A stretch of DNA of 56,224 nt from Rhodospirillaceae bacterium. Lineage in GTDB: Bacteria > Pseudomonadota > Alphaproteobacteria > Rhodospirillales > Casp-alpha2. The notes beneath the pieces are model-generated. The model was given only the letters and a program-made list of their open reading frames with translations. It did not search any database and was not told where the DNA came from. Numbering within the stretch: the first letter of the stretch is position 1; the number at the start of each line of letters is the position of its first letter. Where the stretch lies: assembly GCA_018665815.1 (NCBI GenBank), contig JABJBP010000133.1:1-56224 (forward strand). The letters run 5' to 3'. Shown here piece by piece: positions 46,484 through 56,184 of the stretch. The position numbers were made by a program, and so were the translations under genes.

Positions 46484-47383
46484 CTAAAAATCCGCCCAGT
46501 CGGGCTTCGACGGCGTGATCATGGCGTCACCGGCGGCAAAGGGTGCCGATGACGGGCCGTCTGGATCAAGGTGCTCGAGCCGCATCAGCGCCAAGGCATG
46601 CCCGCCGCGCCCGGACCTCACTTCGCCAATCTCCTTGCCATCGGCCATTACCGGTGTGCCGGGTTCGGGCAGGGGGCCATCGACGGTGACCGGCACCAAG
46701 CGTTTCTTAATCAGGCCTCGGTATTTGGTGCGGGCCGTCAATTCCTGGCCCATGTAGCAGCCTTTTTTCCAATCGACACCGTGCAGTTCATCGAAGCCGC
46801 TTTCCAGCAAGATTGATTTTTCCAAAATTAAATCGCGGCTGCCATCGGGCAAGCCAAGGGTCAGGCGTTGGAGATCGTAATCATCCGTGTTGCCCGCGCT
46901 CGAGCCATGATCCGCCAAGAGATCAGCGGCATTGCCCACAGGTAAAACAGCACGCAGGCCGGCGCCGGCAAGGCGTGGGTCGACAAACGCAACACCACCG
47001 GACCACGCCATAGCTGAACCCGGCTCATTATCCAAGCCGACGCTGGCCGCGACCCCGTCACCCCAGAGCACGCCAACCTGCCAATCATCTGAGATATCTT
47101 TCAATTGGACGTCGGCGCGAAGCTTATACATGGTGAGTTTCTTCATCAGGTCCGCTAACCGGTCGTGCTCGCATTCAAGCACCAAGTCACCGTTCAGGCT
47201 GGAAATGAAAAAATCGAACAGGAACTTGCCCTGCGCTGTCAGCAGGGCGGCATAGATGGTCCGTTCAGCGCTCACCAGGTTGATGTCGTTTGAAATCAAT
47301 CCCTGCAGAAATTCGCCGGCGTCCGGCCCGGAAACCTTCAATAAGCCGCGTCCGTCTATGATTGCGTGGAACTGATTGTTCAT
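46484..47383 (-). CDS. ygfZ: YgfZ/GcvT folate-binding protein (Fe-S cluster assembly)
   Basis: YgfZ is a tetrahydrofolate-dependent helper for repair or assembly of certain Fe-S enzymes. The ATG at 47383 gives 299 residues. The family signature KGCYMGQE lies at 207-214, with the functional cysteine Cys209. N-terminal residues match the GcvT-like fold (DAGEFLQGLISNDI). An upstream in-frame ATG (47464) lacks family homology. It is divergent from the glycosyltransferase operon. Confidence 0.93.
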   Translation of the reverse strand: MNNQFHAIIDGRGLLKVSGPDAGEFLQGLISNDINLVSAERTIYAALLTAQGKFLFDFFISSLNGDLVLECEHDRLADLMKKLTMYKLRADVQLKDISDDWQVGVLWGDGVAASVGLDNEPGSAMAWSGGVAFVDPRLAGAGLRAVLPVGNAADLLADHGSSAGNTDDYDLQRLTLGLPDGSRDLILEKSILLESGFDELHGVDWKKGCYMGQELTARTKYRGLIKKRLVPVTVDGPLPEPGTPVMADGKEIGEVRSGRGGHALALMRLEHLDPDGPSSAPFAAGDAMITPSKPDWADF

Positions 47384-47502
47384 GGGGGATGGTCCTTTAT
47401 CTCTCCGGACCCAAAAATGATGCCCCCAAGCCGCCAATTCAAGGCCCAACTGTAACGGTGGCATCGCTTTTCAAGCCGTGCGGGCGGTCGTATAAGTGCG
47501 CC

Positions 47503-48465
47503 ATGCGTGTGCTTTTCGTGACCTCCACCCGGCTCGGCGACGCGGTCCTTTCGACGGGCTTGCTTGGGCATTTGATCGACATCCATCCGGGTGCGCGGAT
47601 CACGGTCGCTTGTGGTCCGGCGGCCGCCGCCCTGTTTGAGGCTGTGCCGGGCCTGGAGCGGGTCATCGTTTTGGACAAGATGGTGTGGTCATTGCACTGG
47701 GTGCGCCTTTGGGCGCTTTGCATTGGGCGGTTTTGGGATCTGGTCGTTGACCTTCGCAATGCACCGCTGACCTATATCCTGCCGGCGCGGCGCCAGCGGC
47801 ATTTCAAACGCAGCCGGATTGCCGAGCATCGGCTGGTTGAAATTGCCCGGGTATTGGATTTGCACGAAGCACCACCGGCACCGCGCCTTTGGGTGAGTGA
47901 TGAACATCGTCGGCGGGCCGAACGGATGATCCCCGATGGTCCACCGGTGCTGGCCATCGGGCCGACGGCGAACTGGCGGCCAAAGACCTGGCGCGCCGAA
48001 AACTTTGCCGAATTGTGCATGAAGGTAACAGGGCCCGGCGGAATTTTGGCCGGTGGGCGGGTTGCGTTATTCGGTCACGATGATGAACGCCCGCAGGTTA
48101 TTAGCCTGATTGACGCGATACCGGCGGACCGTAAGCTCGATTTGATCGGCCATGCCGAACTGCTGGATATTTTTGCCTGCCTGCAACGATGCGATGCTTA
48201 TGTTGGCAATGATTCAGGGCTCATGCATTTGGCGGCCGCCGCCGGCGTGCCAACATTGGGACTGTTCGGTCCCAGCCGCGAAGAACTTTATGCGCCTTGG
48301 GGGCCGCATTGCCGGCCCGTGCGCACCCCGGAATCCTTCGACGACATTCACCCCGAAGGTTTCGATCACGTGACGGCAGATACACTCATGGATAGCCTCA
48401 GTGTGATGCGTGTCGAAGAAGCCCTAGGCGAACTTTGGCGGGACCGTAGCGGAGCGCCGGCATGA
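47503..48465 (+). CDS. Glycosyltransferase family 9 (heptosyltransferase-like)
   Basis: GT9 enzymes add heptose or other sugars to the LPS inner core at the cytoplasmic face. The ATG at 47503 gives 320 residues with the start MRVLFVTSTRLGDAVLSTGL, the catalytic-Asp region GDAVLST, IGPTANWRPKTWRAENFAEL and the donor-binding YVGNDSGLMHLAAAAGVPTLGLFGPS. It starts a run of four glycosyltransferases, and its last four bases overlap the GT2 start. Donor and acceptor are unknown. Confidence 0.92.
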   Translation: MRVLFVTSTRLGDAVLSTGLLGHLIDIHPGARITVACGPAAAALFEAVPGLERVIVLDKMVWSLHWVRLWALCIGRFWDLVVDLRNAPLTYILPARRQRHFKRSRIAEHRLVEIARVLDLHEAPPAPRLWVSDEHRRRAERMIPDGPPVLAIGPTANWRPKTWRAENFAELCMKVTGPGGILAGGRVALFGHDDERPQVISLIDAIPADRKLDLIGHAELLDIFACLQRCDAYVGNDSGLMHLAAAAGVPTLGLFGPSREELYAPWGPHCRPVRTPESFDDIHPEGFDHVTADTLMDSLSVMRVEEALGELWRDRSGAPA

Positions 48466-49226
48466 GCAGCTCAGAAATCAAGCTTTCGGCGGTCATCAGC
48501 GTGCACAACGAAGAGCATCAACTGGCCGATTGCCTGAGCACGCTTTCGTTCGCTGATGAGATCGTCGTCCTTTTGGACAAATGCACGGATGGATCGGAAA
48601 AAATCGCACGGCGGTTCACCGACCGCATTGTCCCCGGCGTTTGGGCGAAGGAGGGTGCACGCCGCAATGCCGGTATTGAGGCCTGCCGTGGCGAATGGGT
48701 GTTCGAAATTGACGCCGATGAGCGCGTGCCGGAACCCCTGGCCCAGGAAATTTCAGCAACCATCAATGAGACCACCGCTGACTGGCATGAAATTCTGGTC
48801 GATAATTATGTCGGTGAGCGTTTGGTGCGATGGGGCTGGGGAGCGTCGTTCGGCAAGGCCGCCTACCCTGGGTTATTCCGGCGTGGCGTTAAACATTGGG
48901 GTGACAACCGGGTTCACCCGTCGTTGACCTGGTCGGGGCGAAAGGGTCCGATGCTCAAACAACGCCTTGAGCATTACGTGGACCGCAATATTTCCGATAT
49001 GTTGAAGCGCTTGGACAGTTATTCCACGGCCCGCGCCAAGGACCTGCGGGACGCCAGGGAAATCGGCTCGACGGCGAACAATGTGCGGCGGTTCTTCTCT
49101 CGCTTCATCAAGTGCTATATTTTTCGGAAAGGATACCGCGAAGGCGGATTTGGATTGGTGATTGCTATCTGTGCCGGGCTTTATCCGTTGTTGTCGCATC
49201 TCAAGGCCAGATTGGAGACCGAGTAA
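48462..49226 (+). CDS. Glycosyltransferase family 2
   Basis: This 254-residue GT-A enzyme begins with SAVISVHNEEHQLADCLSTL and has the DXD-like motif FEIDADERV (about 80-88). The WGWG and RRGVKHWGDNRVHP segments are typical of the KdtX/WaaE group that decorates the LPS core. A hydrophobic C-terminal segment (GLVIAICAGLYPLLSHL) may associate it with the membrane. It overlaps the GT9 gene and abuts the next glycosyltransferase gene. Confidence 0.92.
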   Translation: MSSSEIKLSAVISVHNEEHQLADCLSTLSFADEIVVLLDKCTDGSEKIARRFTDRIVPGVWAKEGARRNAGIEACRGEWVFEIDADERVPEPLAQEISATINETTADWHEILVDNYVGERLVRWGWGASFGKAAYPGLFRRGVKHWGDNRVHPSLTWSGRKGPMLKQRLEHYVDRNISDMLKRLDSYSTARAKDLRDAREIGSTANNVRRFFSRFIKCYIFRKGYREGGFGLVIAICAGLYPLLSHLKARLETE

Positions 49227-50264
49227 GTGGCGCGCATTCTGCTTGCTGACGATGGCATCGTCTTTGATGGCCGGAGCCTGGAAAAGGGGCCATTGGGCGG
49301 CGTCGAATCGTCCGTTATCAACCTGACGGCGGAACTGGCCCGCCGCGGCCACGAGGTTCACGTTCGCAACAAATGCCCCGAGGCGCTGGACTACGAAGGT
49401 GTATCGTGGCGGCCGATTGGTGATGATGATTGGCCGAATGATGTTGATCTTTATATTGCCAATCGTGGCGACAAATTAATTCCGATGATGCCGCATGCCC
49501 GGCGGACTGTGTTCTGGATTCACAATCCGGCCGGCTATCTTTTGAAGTGGCGCTACCTCTCAAAACTTTGGCGTTTGAAACCGGCGATCATTTTCATCGG
49601 AACCGTTCACGCCGGCACTTATCCGGCCTGGGCGCCGGACGGCGGGCGCTACGTTATCCCCTATGGTATCTCCAAAGACTTCATGACGGCCAAGGTGGCG
49701 GCTGAGCCGCCGGCGCCGCGCGCTGTGTTCAGTTCCAACCCGCTCCGCTCGCTCGATTGGCTGCTTGACCGCTGGTCGCAAGATATCGCGCCGCAGGTGC
49801 CGGGCGCCGAATTGCATCTGTTTACGGGCGCGGCAACCTATGGCACGATTGGTGACAGCAAGGCCGGTGAAATGGCCCATGTGTTGAGCCGGGCCGGGAA
49901 ACTCGGCGACCAAGGGGTTCGGGTCCGCGGTCCGGTGACCAAGACGCAGTTGATCGAGGAGTTCCTTTCCGCGCGTTGCATGTTATACCGGGGCGACATC
50001 AATGAGACCTTTTGTCTGGCGGTGGGTGAAGCTCAGGCCATGGGCGTGCCCGGCGTGGTTCAGAACTTGGGTTCCGTGGTTGAGCGGGTGATCGACGGCG
50101 AGACCGGATTTGTGACAACCGAGCGCCGCGCGTTTTCGAATGCCGCCATCCGATTGCTAAGTGACAACGATCTGTGGCGCCGCCAGCACGAGACCGCCAT
50201 TGCCCGGCAAAGATCCTGGCGATGGGCGAACGCGGCACAGGCTTTTGAAGATTTAATAGGATAG
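49227..50264 (+). CDS. Glycosyltransferase family 4-like, N-terminal region atypical
   Basis: This 345-residue protein (GTG start directly after the GT2 stop) begins ARILLADDGIVFDGRSLEKG and contains the GGVESSVINLTAELARRGHEV sugar-binding start of GT4 enzymes. The C-terminal half has AVFSSNPLRSLDWLLDRW and ETFCLAVGEAQAMGVPGVVQN, with the donor-binding E-x7-E pattern. It is part of the coupled operon. Donor and acceptor cannot be assigned. Confidence 0.86.
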   Translation: MARILLADDGIVFDGRSLEKGPLGGVESSVINLTAELARRGHEVHVRNKCPEALDYEGVSWRPIGDDDWPNDVDLYIANRGDKLIPMMPHARRTVFWIHNPAGYLLKWRYLSKLWRLKPAIIFIGTVHAGTYPAWAPDGGRYVIPYGISKDFMTAKVAAEPPAPRAVFSSNPLRSLDWLLDRWSQDIAPQVPGAELHLFTGAATYGTIGDSKAGEMAHVLSRAGKLGDQGVRVRGPVTKTQLIEEFLSARCMLYRGDINETFCLAVGEAQAMGVPGVVQNLGSVVERVIDGETGFVTTERRAFSNAAIRLLSDNDLWRRQHETAIARQRSWRWANAAQAFEDLIG

Positions 50265-50271
50265 AGCGGGC

Positions 50272-51294
50272 ATGCGGATTTTTCAGGCAATGGCAGGAGC
50301 GGAGTTCGGCGGTGCCGAGACGTTTTTCGTCCGTCTGGCCCTGGCCTTTCAACGCGCCGGCTTGGATCAAAAGGTGATGATCCGAACCCACGCGGCTCGT
50401 GCCCAGGCGCTTCGCGACGGCGGCATCGATCCCATTGAGGCAAAATTCGGCGGCGCCTTTGATTTCAAGACGCCGAAGTTAATGAAGCGCGAAGTCGATC
50501 GTTTCAATCCTGATGTCGTGTTGAGTTGGATGAACCGGGCTTCGTCGATGACGCCAAAGGGCGACCACATTCGTGTCGGGCGCCTCGGCGGCTATTACGA
50601 CCTCAAGTATTACAAAAGATGCAATTATCTGGTCGGTAATACCCAGGACATCGCTGATTATCTGGTCAAGGAAGGTTGGCCCGAGGACCGGGCGTTTTAT
50701 CTGCCGAACTTCGTAACCGAAGAGCATGCCGCGCCGATCAGCCGGCAAAAATTATTTACGCCTGATACGGTGCCACTGATCTTAGTTCTTGGCCGGCTGC
50801 ACGAGAACAAAGCCTTCGATGTCATGTTGAACGCATTGGCATGGGTGCCCAACGCTTATCTTTGGATTGCCGGCGAAGGCCCAAAGCGCGAAGAGTTGGA
50901 GAAATTGGCCGAGAACCTAGCGGTCAAACCCCGGGTGCGGTTCTTGGGCTGGCGCGATGACGTGGCGGCGCTGCTGCAGACCGCCGATATTTTCGTGTGT
51001 CCGTCGCGCCATGAGCCGTTGGGTAATGTCGTCTTAGAAGCCTGGGCGCAAAACGTGCCGGTTGTGGCAACCGACAGCTACGGGCCAGGTACGCTGGTTG
51101 ATCATATGGAATCCGGCGTCCTGGTGCCGGTCGATGATGCGGTGATGCTGTCCAAGGCTATTCGGTTGGTGATTGAGGATGACGATTTGCGCGACCGTAT
51201 CGCCCGCCAGGGCCGCGCTGCCTACGAAGCCGAATTCACCGAAACCAGCGTTGTTCAGCAGTACATGGATTTCTTTCAGAAGGTACTTAGCTGA
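50272..51294 (+). CDS. Glycosyltransferase family 4
   Basis: This 340-residue GT-B enzyme starts MRIFQAMAGAEFGGAETFFV and has LILVLGRLHENKAFDVMLNAL, IAGEGPKREELEKLA and VRFLGWRDDVAALLQTADIFVCPSRHEPLGNVVLEAWAQ, the standard donor-binding core of GT4. The stop overlaps the asnB ATG by one base. It probably extends the same polysaccharide or LPS chain. Confidence 0.93.
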   Translation: MRIFQAMAGAEFGGAETFFVRLALAFQRAGLDQKVMIRTHAARAQALRDGGIDPIEAKFGGAFDFKTPKLMKREVDRFNPDVVLSWMNRASSMTPKGDHIRVGRLGGYYDLKYYKRCNYLVGNTQDIADYLVKEGWPEDRAFYLPNFVTEEHAAPISRQKLFTPDTVPLILVLGRLHENKAFDVMLNALAWVPNAYLWIAGEGPKREELEKLAENLAVKPRVRFLGWRDDVAALLQTADIFVCPSRHEPLGNVVLEAWAQNVPVVATDSYGPGTLVDHMESGVLVPVDDAVMLSKAIRLVIEDDDLRDRIARQGRAAYEAEFTETSVVQQYMDFFQKVLS

Positions 51295-53075
51295 TGTGCG
51301 GCATTGCCGGGGTGATGACCAAAAGCGGCGCGCCGCCGCCTGCCGCGACCTTGGATGCCCTGCAGAACGCGTTGCGTCATCGTGGGCCCGATGGCCAGGG
51401 CCGCCATGTCCACGGCAATGTCGGCTTGGTGCAGACGCGTTTGGCCATCATTGATCTGGAGACCGGCGATCAGCCTTTTACGCTGCATGATGATGGCGGT
51501 GAGCCGGTGGCGCTGATCGCCAATGCGGAAATTTACAATTACCGGGAATTGCGCGGGCAACTAACCGACATTTCAATGCAGACAGCATCGGACTGTGAGC
51601 CGCCGCTGCATCTGTACCGCCGGCACGGGACCGGCTTTGCCCGTCATCTGCGCGGCATGTACGCGATCGCTATTCACGACGCTGAAATCAACCGTTTGGT
51701 GCTGAGCCGCGATCCCTTCGGCATCAAGCCGCTCTATTACACGGAAAACAACAATGTCTTCGCGTTCGCGTCCGAGCCGCAAGCCTTGGTCCGGGCCGGC
51801 CTCGTCAATCCGGAAATCAATGAACGTTCCCTTTCGGAATTGCTGCATCTGCAGTTCACCGTCGGCCGCGACACGGTTTATGCCGGCATCCATCGCGTCC
51901 TGCCCGGTGAAACCCTGATCATCCGGGCCGGGCGTATCATTGAGCGCCACCGGATCAACGCGCTTCCCGATACGGAACCGGTTGATCTCGATCAAGACAA
52001 CGCGACACGGCAATTGGATAATTTGCTGAATGAGACAGTGGAGTTGCATCAGCGTGCCGATGTGCCCTACGGCATGTTTTTGTCGGGTGGCATCGATTCG
52101 TCCGTCCTGATTGCCATGATGAAACGCCTCAACGCCGAACCGGTTCGGGCTTTCACGGCGGGTTTCAGCGGCACCGATGTTCACGACGAGCGTGAACATG
52201 CGAAAGCGGTGGCGAAAGCCGTCGGTGCCAAACACACGGAAATCAACTTCAACGAAGCCGATTTTTGGAAGCTGTTACCGAAGGCCGCCGCCGCCATGGA
52301 TGATCCGGTTGCCGATTACGCCATTTTGCCGACCTTCAAGCTCGCCGGCGCGGCCCGCGACGCCGGTCTCAAGGTCGTGCTGAGCGGCGAGGGTGGTGAT
52401 GAGTTGTTCGGTGGCTATGGCCGTTATCGGCGCGCTGCGCGCTCAAGGTTGCTGGGCGGTCGGCGGATGCGCTCCGTGGGCAATCTGCAAGGTCTGGGCG
52501 TGTTGCGGATGGAATACCGGCGTTGGCGAAAGGGCATCGAAGAAGAAGAAAAATCTGTATCACGGCACCTGACCGCATTCCAAAAAGCCCAGGCGGTGGA
52601 TTGTGCCGACTGGCTACCGAACGATTTACTGACCAAGCTCGACCGGTGCCTGATGGCGAACGGCGTCGAGGGCCGGGTGCCGTTTGTTGATCCGGTCCTG
52701 GCAGATTTCGCCTTTCGCCTGCCCGATCAATTGAAGGTCAAAAAGCAACTGGGAAAATGGTTGCTCAGAACCTGGCTTGAGAACGCCTTGCCCGAAAGCG
52801 CGCCGATGTCGAAGAAGCGCGGTTTCACGGTGCCTGTCGCCACCTGGATCCAGAATAAAGGCGCAGAACTGGGCCCCCTGGTCGCGGCGCAGCCTGGCAT
52901 TGCCCGATATTGCCGCCCCGACGTCGTCAAATCGCTATTCCGCGCAAAAGGTAAACGCGAAGGCAAGGCGCAGTGGACGTTGTTGTTCTTTGCGCTTTGG
53001 CATAATCAATATATGGCTGGCGGTACGGGAATTGACGTCGGCAATGCGGACGTTTTTGAAGCACTTGCGGGCTGA
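51294..53075 (+). CDS. asnB: Asparagine synthase (glutamine-hydrolysing) in a polysaccharide operon
   Basis: The 593-residue enzyme has Cys2 as N-terminal glutaminase nucleophile (MCGIAGV) and the synthetase ATP loop SGGIDSS at 264-270. The glutaminase motif is NAEIYNY where most members have NGEIYN (Gly to Ala at residue 78), which may alter the oxyanion hole. AsnB-like proteins in glycosyltransferase clusters often amidate sugars or uronic acids rather than make free asparagine. That role is plausible but inferred. A 20-base gap precedes pyrC. Confidence 0.92.
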   Translation: MCGIAGVMTKSGAPPPAATLDALQNALRHRGPDGQGRHVHGNVGLVQTRLAIIDLETGDQPFTLHDDGGEPVALIANAEIYNYRELRGQLTDISMQTASDCEPPLHLYRRHGTGFARHLRGMYAIAIHDAEINRLVLSRDPFGIKPLYYTENNNVFAFASEPQALVRAGLVNPEINERSLSELLHLQFTVGRDTVYAGIHRVLPGETLIIRAGRIIERHRINALPDTEPVDLDQDNATRQLDNLLNETVELHQRADVPYGMFLSGGIDSSVLIAMMKRLNAEPVRAFTAGFSGTDVHDEREHAKAVAKAVGAKHTEINFNEADFWKLLPKAAAAMDDPVADYAILPTFKLAGAARDAGLKVVLSGEGGDELFGGYGRYRRAARSRLLGGRRMRSVGNLQGLGVLRMEYRRWRKGIEEEEKSVSRHLTAFQKAQAVDCADWLPNDLLTKLDRCLMANGVEGRVPFVDPVLADFAFRLPDQLKVKKQLGKWLLRTWLENALPESAPMSKKRGFTVPVATWIQNKGAELGPLVAAQPGIARYCRPDVVKSLFRAKGKREGKAQWTLLFFALWHNQYMAGGTGIDVGNADVFEALAG

Positions 53076-53095
53076 ACCGGGTAGGGGATAGAGCG

Positions 53096-54139
53096 TTGCC
53101 GGAATCAAAGACCCTGACGATCAAGCGTCCCGACGATTGGCACGTGCATTTCCGCGACGGTGCCATGCTGGCCACCGTCGTGCCCTATACGGCCCGGCAA
53201 TTCGCCCGCGCCATTGTCATGCCGAACCTGGTGCCGCCGGTGACAACCATCACCGCCGCCAACGCCTATCGGGACCGGATCGCCGCCGCGGTCCCCGAAG
53301 GCGTCGCGTTCACGCCGTTGATGACGGCGTATCTCACTGATGAAACCGATACGGACGAACTGGCTAATGGATTTGAGCAAGGCGTGTTCAGCGCCGTAAA
53401 ACTCTATCCCGCCGGCGCGACCACCAATTCGGCCAGCGGCGTCACCGATATCAGCCGAGTTGCCGGTGTCCTTGAGCGCATGCAAGACATCGGTATGCCG
53501 CTTTTAGTGCATGGCGAGGTCACCGATCCCGATGTCGATGTGTTTGACCGCGAAGCGGTCTTTATCGATCAGGTCATGTCGCAACTGGTTGCCGATTTCC
53601 CGGCCCTGAAAGTTGTTTTCGAACACGTGACGACGAGGGATGCCGTGGATTTTGTTGCCGATCAATCCGGCCCCGTCGCAGCCACCATCACGGCCCATCA
53701 TCTGGTCATCAACCGGACAGATATTTTTCGCGGTGGCATCCGCCCGCATCTCTATTGCCTGCCCATTGCGAAACGCGAGGTGCACCGCCAGGCCTTGCGC
53801 GCGGCGGCGACGTCCGGCAATGCGAAGTTCTTCCTGGGCACCGATACCGCGCCGCATGCGATCAGCGTCAAGGAAACGGCCTGTGGCTGCGCCGGGATAT
53901 TTTCCGCCCCCACGGCATTGGAGGTCTACGCAGGCGTGTTCGATGAAGAAGCAGCGTTGGACAAACTCGAGAACTTCGCCTCATTGAACGGTCCGGCGTT
54001 TTACGGCCTCGCCGCGAATACCGAAACCGTCACGCTGGAGCGCGCCGAACTGGTCGTGCCGGAAAGCGTCATCAGCGCCGAAGGAGAGGCCGTGCAGCCG
54101 TTCCAAGCCGGTGAAACGCTCGGGTGGCGGCTGGCTTGA
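53096..54139 (+). CDS. pyrC: Dihydroorotase (class II, PyrC)
   Basis: PyrC closes carbamoyl aspartate to dihydroorotate in pyrimidine synthesis. The 347-residue protein has the zinc ligands His16-x-His18 (DDWHVHFRD), the carboxylated Lys102 ([12 protein letters not shown]), LLVHGEV and the catalytic Asp in GTDTAPHA. It uses a TTG start with GTAGGGGAT upstream. The length is normal. The acuI gene follows after 74 bases. Confidence 0.96.
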   Translation: MPESKTLTIKRPDDWHVHFRDGAMLATVVPYTARQFARAIVMPNLVPPVTTITAANAYRDRIAAAVPEGVAFTPLMTAYLTDETDTDELANGFEQGVFSAVKLYPAGATTNSASGVTDISRVAGVLERMQDIGMPLLVHGEVTDPDVDVFDREAVFIDQVMSQLVADFPALKVVFEHVTTRDAVDFVADQSGPVAATITAHHLVINRTDIFRGGIRPHLYCLPIAKREVHRQALRAAATSGNAKFFLGTDTAPHAISVKETACGCAGIFSAPTALEVYAGVFDEEAALDKLENFASLNGPAFYGLAANTETVTLERAELVVPESVISAEGEAVQPFQAGETLGWRLA

Positions 54140-54213
54140 TCTCCGGAACGCGCCGCCTATAGTGGCTGGCAAATCGATTTAACATCAGTTTGCGCCCGAG
54201 GGAGGGTCCCATC

Positions 54214-55221
54214 ATGACCGACGCCAATCAGTTCACCTGTCTGCTTTTGGAAGAAGACGACGACCGCAAGGTCAGCCATTCCATTCAGACCCTCGACAAC
54301 GACCGCCTGCCCGAAGGTGACGTCACCATTGCCGTCAAATATTCCACATTGAACTACAAGGACGGCATGATCATAAATGGCATCGGCCGGTTGGTCCGCG
54401 AGTACCCGCATGTCCCGGGGATCGATTTCTGCGGCGTCGTCGAGGAAAGCGCGTCGCCCGATTACAAGCCCGGCGATGAGGTCATCCTGACCGGTTGGCG
54501 GGTTGGCGAAATTCACTGGGGTGGGTTTGCAACGCGCGCCCGGGTCAAATCCGAATGGCTGGTGCCGTTGCCGGGTGGCCTTGACCTCAAACAATCCATG
54601 GCCATCGGCACGGCCGGCCTGACCGCTATGCTGGCGATCATGACATTGGAAGAACACGGTCTGTCCACCGACAAGGAAGGCGAAGTCCTGGTCACCGGGG
54701 CCGCCGGCGGGGTCGGTTCTGTCGCCGTCGCGGTGCTGGCCAATTTAGGCTACAACGTCGCCGCCGGTACCGGCCGAGAAGAAACCCATGCGTACTTAAA
54801 GGATTTAGGCGCGGCGACCATCGTCGGCCGTGAAGAACTGGCCGAAGCGCCGCGCGGACCCTTGGGCAAGGAACGCTGGCTTGGGTGTATCGACAATGTT
54901 GGCGGCGCCATGCTCGGCAACATTTTGCCGTCCATTGCGTACTGGGGCACGGTGGCGTCGGTGGGTAATGCAGGCGGCATTGAATTCAACGCCAATGTCC
55001 TGCCGTTCTTGCTGCGCGGTATCAATCTTTGCGGCATCGATTCCAACACGTGCTCGAAAGCCCGGCGCATACAGGCCTGGGACCGGTTGGCGAACGAGCT
55101 GCCGATGGCGAAATTGGACGAAACGGCGCATGTGGCACCTCTTGCCGAGTTGCCCGAATTGGCAGGCAAGATTCTCCAGGCACAAATCCGTGGCCGCACG
55201 GTGATCGACGTCAACGCCTAA
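54214..55221 (+). CDS. acuI: Acryloyl-CoA reductase AcuI (YhdH-type MDR oxidoreductase)
   Basis: AcuI reduces acryloyl-CoA to propionyl-CoA with NADPH and detoxifies acrylate, for instance from DMSP breakdown. The 335-residue protein has the substrate-domain motif STLNYKDGMIINGIGRLVR, the GIDFCGVVE strand, and the NADPH-binding loop TGAAGGVGSVAVAVL. A ribosome binding site (GGGAGGG) lies before the ATG at 54214. No DMSP lyase or demethylase gene is nearby, so the source of acrylate is not shown. It fits a marine lifestyle. Confidence 0.93.
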   Translation: MTDANQFTCLLLEEDDDRKVSHSIQTLDNDRLPEGDVTIAVKYSTLNYKDGMIINGIGRLVREYPHVPGIDFCGVVEESASPDYKPGDEVILTGWRVGEIHWGGFATRARVKSEWLVPLPGGLDLKQSMAIGTAGLTAMLAIMTLEEHGLSTDKEGEVLVTGAAGGVGSVAVAVLANLGYNVAAGTGREETHAYLKDLGAATIVGREELAEAPRGPLGKERWLGCIDNVGGAMLGNILPSIAYWGTVASVGNAGGIEFNANVLPFLLRGINLCGIDSNTCSKARRIQAWDRLANELPMAKLDETAHVAPLAELPELAGKILQAQIRGRTVIDVNA

Positions 55222-55359
55222 GCGTTAACCATTTAAGTTATTGATTCCAAGTCTTGTTCTGGGTTCCCCCCGGGACAGGCGGATTCTGGCATCGTTCCTG
55301 CAATGCTATGGACTGAAGGGGTGGGGTTTGCCTCTTCGGGACGAAACGGAGTGTGGAAC

Positions 55360-55851
55360 ATGAAAAAGTTTTTAATGACCATTGTGGCCATCGGGGCCGC
55401 TGGATTTTTGAGCGCCTGTGCGCAGAAATCCGCCTACGAGGCCGCCGTCGAGGAATTCGAGCCGGTCTATTGCTACCAATCCTTGGGCGGCGTCAGCTGC
55501 TACAAGAAGCCGAATTTCCGCGATGAACGCCGGATGGTGAATTATTACGGCCCGGCACCGAAGCGTTATGACCGCCCGGCGCCGCCGCCCGAACAAGTCC
55601 TGTTTGCGCCTGAACCGGTGAATTATTGGGTCAAGGACCCTGAACCCATCCCGCGCCCGGCACCGAAGGGTGACCTGGCTGACCGGCCCTGGGTCGGCGG
55701 CACCAAGGATGAGATCGCATCGCGGGCGGTGATTTCGGAAGTCGAAATGCGCCTCAAGCGGGGATTGCCAGCCACCGATGGCAAAGCGACTGAGGCCTTC
55801 ATCAAGCGGATTGAAGAACGCGCCGCCTTGACGGATCAAGAGATCCAGTAA
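55360..55851 (+). CDS. Small lipoprotein, function unknown
   Basis: This 163-residue protein has a lipoprotein signal peptide (MKKFLMTIVAIGAAGFLSAC) with lipobox LSAC, Cys20 becoming the lipidated N-terminus. The mature part is rich in Pro, Tyr and charged residues (YYGPAPKRYDRPAPPPEQ), with the two cysteine-containing segment VYCYQSLGGVSCYKKPNFRD near residues 38-57. No enzyme motif is seen. It is probably an envelope protein. Confidence 0.85.
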   Translation: MKKFLMTIVAIGAAGFLSACAQKSAYEAAVEEFEPVYCYQSLGGVSCYKKPNFRDERRMVNYYGPAPKRYDRPAPPPEQVLFAPEPVNYWVKDPEPIPRPAPKGDLADRPWVGGTKDEIASRAVISEVEMRLKRGLPATDGKATEAFIKRIEERAALTDQEIQ

Positions 55852-55959
55852 GGTAACTTCGGTAATAGCCCAGGGACAGCCCGGCGCCACGTATGAGTAC
55901 GCAGCACCGTTCAACGCCGCTTGCGGCAGCCTGTCACGGGCAAGTCGGGGGCCGCATGC

Positions 55960-55988
55960 TTGACACCCTCGCGGCTTCGGCTTATCAC
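55960..55988 (+). promoter_or_regulatory. Sigma-70 promoter for tRNA-Met
   Basis: A consensus -35 box TTGACA (55960-55965) is followed after 17 bases by TATCAC (55983-55988; 4 of 6 matches to TATAAT). The GC-rich bases that follow (GCGCTGTCCCGG) are typical of a stringently controlled stable-RNA promoter. The start would be near 55995, about 40 bases before the tRNA. The rest of 55852-55959 shows nothing more. Confidence 0.7.
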
Positions 55989-56036
55989 GCGCTGTCCCGG
56001 GTGCAAGCCCAGCTTCCGCCCGGGCCGACGCCTTGG

Positions 56037-56113
56037 GGCGGAGTAGCTCAGCTGGTTAGAGCAGCGGAATCATAATCCGCGTGTCGGGGGTTCGAGTCCC
56101 TCCTCCGCTACCA
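56037..56113 (+). tRNA. tRNA-Met (CAT)
   Basis: The 77-base cloverleaf begins GGCGGAG and ends CTCCGCT-A-CCA with CCA encoded. The anticodon stem GCGGA/TCCGC encloses ATCATAA, giving anticodon CAT. The D arm AGCTCAGCTGGTTAGAGC and T arm GGTTCGAGTCC are standard. The sequence resembles alphaproteobacterial elongator tRNA-Met rather than tRNA-Ile2 or the initiator. Confidence 0.96.
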
Positions 56114-56120
56114 ATAAAAT

Positions 56121-56160
56121 CAATGGCTTAGAGAGAAATCTCTGAGCCATTGTTGTTTCT
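56121..56160 (+). terminator. Terminator of tRNA-Met
   Basis: CAATGGCTTAGAGA (56121-56134) pairs with TCTCTGAGCCATTG (56139-56152), with one T-G wobble, around a GAAA tetraloop. TTGTTTCT follows. The hairpin starts seven bases after the encoded CCA. Confidence 0.85.
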
Positions 56161-56184
56161 AGGGTGCGTCTGAGGGTGCGTTTG
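56161..56184 (+). repeat. Tandem 12-base repeat after tRNA-Met
   Basis: AGGGTGCGTCTG (56161-56172) is followed immediately by AGGGTGCGTTTG (56173-56184), differing at one base. It lies just past the tRNA terminator and before the end of the window. Such repeats near a tRNA 3' end could be integrase arm-type sites, but no integrase is visible here. Confidence 0.55.
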
